Part shown: positions 58,442-64,000 of the stretch, piece by piece
Position numbering within the stretch: position 1 is the stretch's first letter
Layout of the letters: each line of letters opens with the position of its first letter
Assembly: GCF_009905375.1 (NCBI RefSeq)
Contig: NC_133650.1
Span: 144,096,476-144,160,475, forward strand
Length of the DNA: 64,000 bases
Reading direction: 5' to 3'
DNA from: Apium graveolens
Taxonomy: Eukaryota > Streptophyta > Magnoliopsida > Apiales > Apiaceae
Made by a program: the position numbers and the translations under genes
The notes under the pieces: model-generated
Told to the model about the DNA's origin: nothing
What the model saw: the letters and a program-made list of their open reading frames with translations, nothing else
The model's database searches: none

Positions 58442-58525
58442 ATGAACAAGACCAAGCTCCCAATTTGCGAGCGGATAGGAAACGTTCCGCAGTTTCCTGT
58501 AGGCGTTGATGCCGCTGTAGCTGAG
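58442..58525 (+). other. 3' LTR copy of the putative leader exon (Gypsy-B)
   Basis: Open 28-codon frame MNKTKLPICERIGNVPQF... with GTAGAA following; differs from the 5' copy at two residues. Confidence 0.45.
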
Positions 58526-58838
58526 GTAGAAATTACCAATAGGCTAGGATTTCAACTTTTGATGTACCAGACTTATGCATATTTATGAATTGTATTAATG
58601 GCAAAGAATATGTAAATTTATTCAGAAACCCCTTTTGAGGTGTAATGACTTATAATTGTGGAATAAAATGAGTTGTGTTATTTTTGGTATTCATCTCTGA
58701 GACTATAACTTATGGTGTGTGTGTATATTGTGGGGTCACAGTACGCAATAGTTGGTTGTTTATTAAGGTTAAGTGTTATTAAGGGAAATGGAACTCGTGA
58801 CAACCCGGATCCCCGACCCCGGAATTGGGGGTGTTACA

Positions 58839-58843
58839 ATCTC
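58839..58843. repeat. Target site duplication of Gypsy-B, right (ATCTC)
   Basis: ATCTC directly after GTGTTACA, matching 44989-44993. Confidence 0.97.
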
Positions 58844-59450
58844 CTAGCCGAGGTCCAATCTATGACCTGGATCACCTGCCTATCAGGATCCATCCCGGAA
58901 CCAGGATCACCCTGAGGGGGATCCCAACAACCACATGCACACTCCACAACCCGCCAAGGTGGGGTGCGTGGGCACGTGACAATGACAACTATCAACAACC
59001 AACATATCAAACAAACACGACGCGTGTTAGAGTGCCGTTAGGACACCCTGAAGATGGTCCTCGCCTGGACACATGTATGCAATCTACCCAAGTCAGGCGT
59101 CCTCCGCCTCCAGCAACCAACAGCCCTGATCTAGAGGTACTAACCCCTAAAACCTACCTTTGGGCTATATATACCCCAAAGATGAAGGGTTTAGGGGTTA
59201 GACACATTTCATTACACACACTCTCTTACACACCGCTTATACACACACAACCACCCTTGTCCTCTCTATCTTCATCTTCCCCAACCAGACTCTTATTCTT
59301 ACAACAGAGGCGCCGCGGGGACAAAACCTCCCTCCGGTGTTGTTTTGCAGATACCCAACAGCAGATACCCAACATCAGCTTCACCCCCCTCTCGGAAGGA
59401 AGGTCCAGGCGCGGCGTCGGAAGGAGCCGCCCCGCTCACCGGAGTTCTCA
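58844..59450 (+). repeat. Element X 3' LTR, remainder with promoter
   Basis: Continues the LTR after the Gypsy-B insertion. It contains a TATA box CTATATATA at 59165-59173, a CACAC-rich leader, a GC-rich stretch with GGAAGGAAGG and CCGCCCCGCTCACCGG, and a probable end TTCTCA at 59450, giving ~785 bp in all. The exact end is a guess from the TGA...TCA termini, because no second X LTR is available. The ORF across 58825-59508 is treated as chance. Confidence 0.6.
59165..59173 (+). promoter_or_regulatory. TATA box in the X LTR
   Basis: CTATATATA in a GGG...CCCC setting, followed ~30 bases on by a CA-rich leader; typical LTR core promoter. Confidence 0.5.
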
Positions 59451-59464
59451 CTACTATTTTTATA

Positions 59465-59485
59465 CCCGTGCTAGCGATGCACGGG
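59465..59485. repeat. Hairpin CCCGTGC...GCACGGG
   Basis: Seven-base perfect stem with a seven-base loop, starting 15 bases after the probable X LTR end. Confidence 0.8.
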
Positions 59486-60649
59486 CAATTTGTAAATTGT
59501 TAAAATAAGTATTTCAATTCTAACTTTATTTATCTTTGAATAATTTTATTTATCTTATACTATTAATCTAATTGAATTTAACTTGAGTTAATTTTATAAA
59601 TTAAAATTAATAATGTATTTCATAATTTACGTATAATATTTTAGTTTATGTTGTGGTTTCAAAATGATATTTTTTATTTATATTTCTAAATTTTTTTTGT
59701 TGATAGTTGTATCTCATACATTTATTTATCTTTTAATTATTTTATTTTTCTTAAAATATTAATATAATTAAATTTCTTGCATTAAATACTCAATGTGTGT
59801 CTTGTCCATTTATTTTTCTTATTTTTTAATGGAATAATATCTTATGTATTAATTACTTGATATAATTTATATGTACATATTATATACTTTTTTGTTTATG
59901 TATTTGTTATTTTGTTTTAATAGGTTTTTGATATTTGTTTTGGATTTTTATTTAAAGTAATTGCACATCATAAATGATTAGATTTTTTTTATATTTGTTT
60001 AAGGTTTTCGTTTCCGTAATTAATGCAAAAAAAATTTTACAGGCTTGTTATTATTATTTTCTCTCATTTATATCTTTTAAATTATATTGTACAACTGTAT
60101 TATATTAACTATCTTATACTAATAATATATATGATATTATTATTTTACCAAAATGTAGTGTAGTAAAATTTATTTTTAATGTTTGTTATTATTATTTTCT
60201 CTTATTTAATTCTTTTTAAATTTTATTATATATAATATTTTTTAAATATGTCAAGTAATATATAATATGTTTTCAAATTTTTTTATATTTGTTTTGTAGT
60301 GTTTATGTTATGTTTATTATATCTCATTTATAAAAATGTTACATTTTTCCGTTTTTGTGTTAATTTGATTATTTATATCTTAATATTTTATTTGGAATTT
60401 ATATTTGTTTATGTATTATGTATTTTTAATTATATTAATATTTTGATATATTATAATATATTAATTACTCATGTATTCGAAACAATTGGAGTTGCCTATA
60501 GCTATATGATTTTATTAGTTATAAAATGACATTTATAATCTTGACCACCAAATCACACAATAATTATATATAGGATATAATTTGAGCACTTTTTGCACCA
60601 ACAAATTCATGCTACCAACCAGTGTTACAGATTTAAGAAATCGAAACTA

Positions 60650-60800
60650 TTCGGTTGAGGTAGCGATTTACGATTTATCGGATGATTTTTGAAAAATTGG
60701 ATAATTTATCGGCGATTTATCGAAAATCGGTCAAATCGGACAAATATTTTCAACCGATTTTTGAATGATTTATCGGCGATTTTTGAAAAATCGGCCGATC
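60650..60800. repeat. ATCGG-word cluster with a perfect palindrome
   Basis: Repeated GATTTATCGG and GAAAAATCGG words in both senses. 60777-60793 (CGATTTTTGAAAAATCG) is a perfect inverted repeat around a single G. Possibly the end of an unrecognised DNA transposon. Confidence 0.75.
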
Positions 60801-62078
60801 TGTAAGAGAGCCACCAACATATGAGTAGCTAAACAAGTTAATGGTTAATTAGAAGAGGCGGGATTAACATCGTTTTTTAGTCCAAATATTTTTTTGAAAT
60901 ATATACAAGATCCTTTAGGTTACGCAACTTAGCACCAGGTAACTCTTTACTAATACTTTTAGTTATAAGTTTTCTTATGATCTTGCAATATTGCATGTTT
61001 AAAATAATTTAACAATTTAACTTATATATTTTTAATGACAACCTTTTTTTTTGTCGGATTTTAATGTCAATCTTTGTTTTAATGACAAACTTTGATCACG
61101 GTGGTTGCAAAAGGTAAAAAGAAATATCAAAATATTTTTATTAGCGAATCTATATTGGGATACGTATACAAATAAATAATTATTTATGTTTCAGTCTCTC
61201 AGGTCTATTAGACAAGCCTTTCTATTACACAGACCAAATCATAAAGAAATCAGAAATGCTTCTAAAGAACAAAATTAAAGAGTGAGTCGATCGACCTTCT
61301 TTCTTCAATTTTATTAAATAAAATTTAATTTTGTCACATACATTAAAATTTACAGATATATATATATATATAAATCAATATTTTTAGAATTGATTTTTAT
61401 AGATTTTAGGGTTGATCTATATATATTTGAATGCTCTAAAATGTTTTTCCTTTTTCTTTTTACTCATATTCGTTTTTGCATTATACTAAAATATGACTTT
61501 TCGTAATACTAAAATATTTTCATTGTATGTTACAGGTTCCTTCTTGGTCTTCAACTTCATTAAAGTGAGGGGTCAAATTCGTATCTAATCTTTTCACTAT
61601 GTATAGGTGTTATGAATTAATTATTTGAATGATTCCTTCAAGTTTAATTCTCTTCATTTTTATTTTCCAAAATCAATCGCAAGATAAGTACTTCGCTATT
61701 ATAGTAATGTTTCGTTCCTCCCGACTCACCTCTTATTTCTCTTTTTGTAATTATACTTATATTTTGTACTTTAATTTTGTATTTACAAGATAGTAGATGA
61801 TAAATGTTTAAATTATATAATTTTCGTCCTTTTGTCACAGAATAATTTCTATTGATAAGCCATAGTAATTTGGACAATCAACTTCATGTCCTACAATTTT
61901 GTCCCATCTCACCCGAAACTTTGACATCCTATTTAACCTCTCCATGTAACTCAATTCTAGAGCCAAAAGCAGTAACCTTGAATCATGTTAATTGCCCGAC
62001 TACTTTTTAAACTTGACATCATACAACGTTGTTTTGAAGTTATCAACTTATTAATCATAGAGTAGTAATAGTAATATG

Positions 62079-62097
62079 CCCGTGCTACCAACACGGG
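62079..62097. repeat. Hairpin CCCGTG...CACGGG (second copy)
   Basis: Six-base stem, in the same direct context (TA-rich then CCCGTGCTA) as the one at 59465. Confidence 0.8.
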
Positions 62098-62359
62098 TTT
62101 TCACGGGTTTTTTTATTTTCTTAAATTTCTACGATATTTTTTTCAGTTTTATTAAATTAATATAAATATATTAAATTATTTTACGAACCTAATTATGCAA
62201 AATTCAAATATTTTCAACATATCTCATTTGATTTGTTAGTTAATTAAATTAAATTAGTTTTAAATTATTTAGTGATATAATAAAAATTTATTTATTGGTT
62301 CATAAAAAGGATATAGGTCAAAAGTAGTTGAATTTATTACTCATGTCTAGTGTAGAAAA

Positions 62360-63402
62360 GGGGTTGCATGCAGATATAGCACCGGCCATTTCTCTCGATT
62401 GCTGCTCAAATCTCCGGCGTAGAAGGTCGATTGCTACTCTATCAATCCTCATACCAAGCTCAATCCCCAGATAATCTACACTACAGTACTAATTCCTCAA
62501 TCCTCTATTACTGTTTGTTTAATTTAAAGTTCCGGTTGTATGCTTCAATTGTCCCAATCGATTGTTTGTAGTAGTTTATCTAACTTATGTGGTATGATCT
62601 GTATGATACTTGAGAAACTAATTCAAGTTGTATTGATCTTAATTGATGCATGTAAAGACTTAATCCGATCGGGTTATGAATAGTAGTATCCGCATAATTT
62701 GAGAACCAGAGCAAATTGATGTTTTATTTTATGAGTAGTAAACACGTAGGTATGTTCTATTTGATATATGCAATCACAGTTGTAGTTTTTCCTTTTATTT
62801 AAAATCATGGGCAAGGAATTTGATATGAGATACTCTTCCTCAATTGTACATTACTTGTTATACTCGGTGGCCGATTTATCATTTTTTTAGTAGTCTCCAC
62901 ACAATGTGAGAAGCAGAGCAAATTGATGTTTAATTTTAGCAGTAGTAAATATTGAGGTATGTAGAATTCGATATATGAATTCACAATTGTATTTTTTTAT
63001 TTTGTTTAAAGTCATGGCCAAGTCATTTGATATGTGATACTCTGTTGTAATTGTACAGTATTTGTTGTTATACTCGGTGTAGAATTTCGATAATTTAGTA
63101 ATGGTGAATACAGTGGCCTTTAGTAATAGTGAATACTTGTTGTTCTACTCTGTTTTTTTCAGTCGTGATACCATAGATGGATTTCCAAAGTTTAGTTTGT
63201 TGCAATGGGTATAATGATTCGAATGTGTTCCTCATTCTTGCTACTTAATTGACAGTTGATTTAGTACATTTTTTCTGGCAAGTAAACATCAGAACAGTCT
63301 TGCTACTTTTTAGATGAATTAGGAGATGATAGTGTTATAGAGGCTCCGACATACAATCATTGTTATTGTATATGAGCTATATTGCCTGTTTATATTACAG
63401 AT
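62360..63402 (+). promoter_or_regulatory. Probable 5' leader and first intron of the right-edge gene
   Basis: A CT-rich, gene-like leader (TTTCTCTCGATTGCTGCTC, then CAATCCTCATACC) at ~62380-62520 contrasts with the AT-rich flank. The region up to the acceptor AG at 63399-63400 (TTTATATTACAG) looks intronic. It includes a ~207 bp direct tandem duplication (62681-63094). The start of transcription and the first donor are not resolved. Confidence 0.4.
62681..63094. repeat. Two diverged ~207 bp direct repeats
   Basis: TAGTAGTATCCGCATAATTT... and TTAGTAGTCTCCACACAATG... share AGAGCAAATTGATGTTT, a GATATATG-to-CACA block, AAGTCATTTGATATG-like and GTTATACTCGGTG words at a constant offset of ~207. 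Confidence 0.85.
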
Positions 63403-64000
63403 ATGAGTGGAAATACTGATTTCTGTAGTGCAAACATGCAAACTTTGAAAGATTCAGATATGGTAAACTAAAATTTTCTATCAAATCTTGTAATGTACTA
63501 TAGTATATTCATCATTTTTAACTTTACATATTATGTGTGCTCTTTATTCAATATTACATCAGTTTAGGTACTTTAGCGAGGAAAATCCATCGTTCTTTGT
63601 AACTCTCCCACGTGATGACAGAGACCTTCGTGAAATGGTATAATTTACTAATATAATGCTAATGTGTATCTACTATCATTTTATCTTATTGCATGCCTGA
63701 AGAGTTTAATGATATTATATGATTTAAAAGTACTAGTGTGTAAACAAATTTGTCAATTTCCAGAAACTACTTGATAACTTCGTTAATGGTCTTCGAGAAT
63801 CTATTCCAATTAAAGTAATTCTTGTACTTGCTAATGGACATGAAACATATGTGAATTTCAAGAAGTCGGAACAGTCTCTCTATCACATGAAAGAGTTCAA
63901 CATTGATTGTCGAGGTTTGTTCGGTTCCACTGTGATTTACTCTTATAAGGGCAACGGGAAAGTCTTTGTGAATTGTTTGAAGGATGACCTCTACGAGGTT
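63403..64000 (+). CDS. 5' part of a spliced gene with a B3-like domain (partial, right edge)
   Basis: Three exons with clean phase-0 GT-AG junctions: 63403-63462 (MSGNTDFCSANMQTLKDSDM), 63563-63637 (FRYFSEENPSFFVTLPRDD...) and 63764 to beyond 64000 (KLLDNFVNGLRESIPIKVIL...). The 124 residues read without a stop. The pattern FF-V-LP, a hydrophobic LLDNFV, KVILVLANG, then SYKGNGKVFVNC resembles plant B3 DNA-binding domains of the REM type, which would make it a nuclear transcription factor. The match is by eye and moderate. It is the only gene here that does not look like part of a transposon. Confidence 0.6.

Larger units (their letters stand above)
44994..58838 (+). mobile_element. Gypsy-B: LTR element with intact LTRs and decayed interior
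   Basis: A 13,845 bp element related to Gypsy-A: LTRs 44994-49088 and 54667-58838 with TGTAATAA...GTGTTACA ends, primer site 49093-49104, polypurine tract 54650-54666 and perfect ATCTC duplications. The two LTRs are close in the segments I compared, so it inserted fairly recently. Yet the interior holds only fragments of the extra ORF, gag, RNase H, integrase and chromodomain with many stops. The contrast implies it was mobilised in trans as a non-autonomous element. Confidence 0.95.
54667..58838 (+). repeat. Gypsy-B 3' LTR (4172 bp)
   Basis: Near-copy of the 5' LTR. The length gain comes largely from a fourth 56 bp unit (56823-57046) and longer (TA)n runs (56735-56765, 57845-57883). Leader exon copy at 58442-58525 is open. 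Confidence 0.95.
40391..59450 (+). mobile_element. Element X: 3' part of a Tat-like Ty3/gypsy element, split by Gypsy-B
   Basis: Only the region downstream of pol is present: an antisense spliced gene (40599-43850), a ~90 bp tandem array, a polypurine tract and an LTR starting TGATAGGATATAAG at 44816. The LTR is interrupted by Gypsy-B (44994-58838) and continues from 58844 to a likely end TTCTCA at 59450. Antisense extra genes and tandem arrays before the 3' LTR are known from the Tat lineage of plant Ty3/gypsy elements, so I place it there by layout. There is no gag or pol in the window to prove it. CCGGAT/ATCCGG words are frequent throughout. Confidence 0.6.
59451..62350. other. AT-rich intergenic DNA
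   Basis: No gene recognised. It holds two CCCGTG...CACGGG hairpins (59465-59485 and 62079-62097), a cluster of ATTTATCGG/AAAAATCGG repeats (60650-60800), a TA run near 61355, and one short exon-like frame at 61196-61285 (see findings). Confidence 0.6.

Noticed and set aside
58825..59508. 227-codon ORF
   Set aside because: It begins inside the Gypsy-B LTR, crosses the target duplication and the X LTR, and is Pro/Ser-rich low complexity, so it is a chance frame.
59465..62097. Helitron bounded by the two hairpins
   Set aside because: No TC start or CTRR end at the right distance in either orientation, and the hairpins are in direct, not terminal, arrangement.

Overview
This window comes from a nuclear plant genome, almost certainly a dicot with a large, retrotransposon-rich genome. 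The evidence is nested plant LTR retrotransposons, initiator-Met tRNA primer-binding sites, GT-AG introns and one spliced host-type gene at the right edge. The codon and motif style of the elements suggests an asterid, perhaps Apiaceae, but that is only an impression. There are no rRNA or tRNA genes and no CRISPR array.

Layout, left to right. (1) 1-2249: minus-strand copy of the start of a ~4 kb Ty3/gypsy LTR (family A), running off the left edge and inserted in the gag of the next element. (2) 2250-14153 plus 27925-28516: plus-strand Ty1/copia Sirevirus-like element (Sire-1) with decayed gag, pol and a long env-position ORF; its 3' LTR is split by the next insertion. (3) 14154-27919: complete Ty3/gypsy element (Gypsy-A, chromovirus, probably Tekay clade) with ~3.97 kb LTRs and a perfect TATTT target duplication. 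(4) 28517-~40390: minus-strand Sirevirus-like element (Sire-2), tail to tail with Sire-1, which interrupts its 3' LTR. (5) ~40391-44993 plus 58844-~59450: 3' portion of a third kind of LTR element (called X, Tat-like) carrying a promoter-driven, intron-containing antisense gene, a ~90 bp tandem array and an LTR. (6) 44994-58838: second gypsy element (Gypsy-B, related to A) inserted in the X LTR with a perfect ATCTC duplication; its LTRs are intact but its coding interior is heavily decayed. (7) 59451-62350: AT-rich DNA without recognised genes. (8) ~62360-64000: 5' part of a spliced, probably host, gene with a B3-like domain.

Order of events from the nesting: Sire-2 precedes Sire-1; Sire-1 precedes both family-A insertions; X precedes Gypsy-B. 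Sire-2 and X meet at a ragged junction near 40.39 kb, so their relative age is unclear.

The most interesting signal is in the two gypsy families. All four complete LTRs carry, just downstream of a TATA box, a short ORF (28-29 codons) ending at a GT donor. In Gypsy-A an extra ORF upstream of gag opens exactly after a TAG that overlaps a candidate AG acceptor and has no early ATG of its own. Joining the two in phase would make a ~274-residue accessory protein from an RNA that has lost the primer-binding site, a retrovirus-like full-length/subgenomic split. Other points of note are conserved double stops at the gag/pol junction of both Sireviruses, internal TATA boxes before their env-position ORF, and a decayed but recently moved Gypsy-B.
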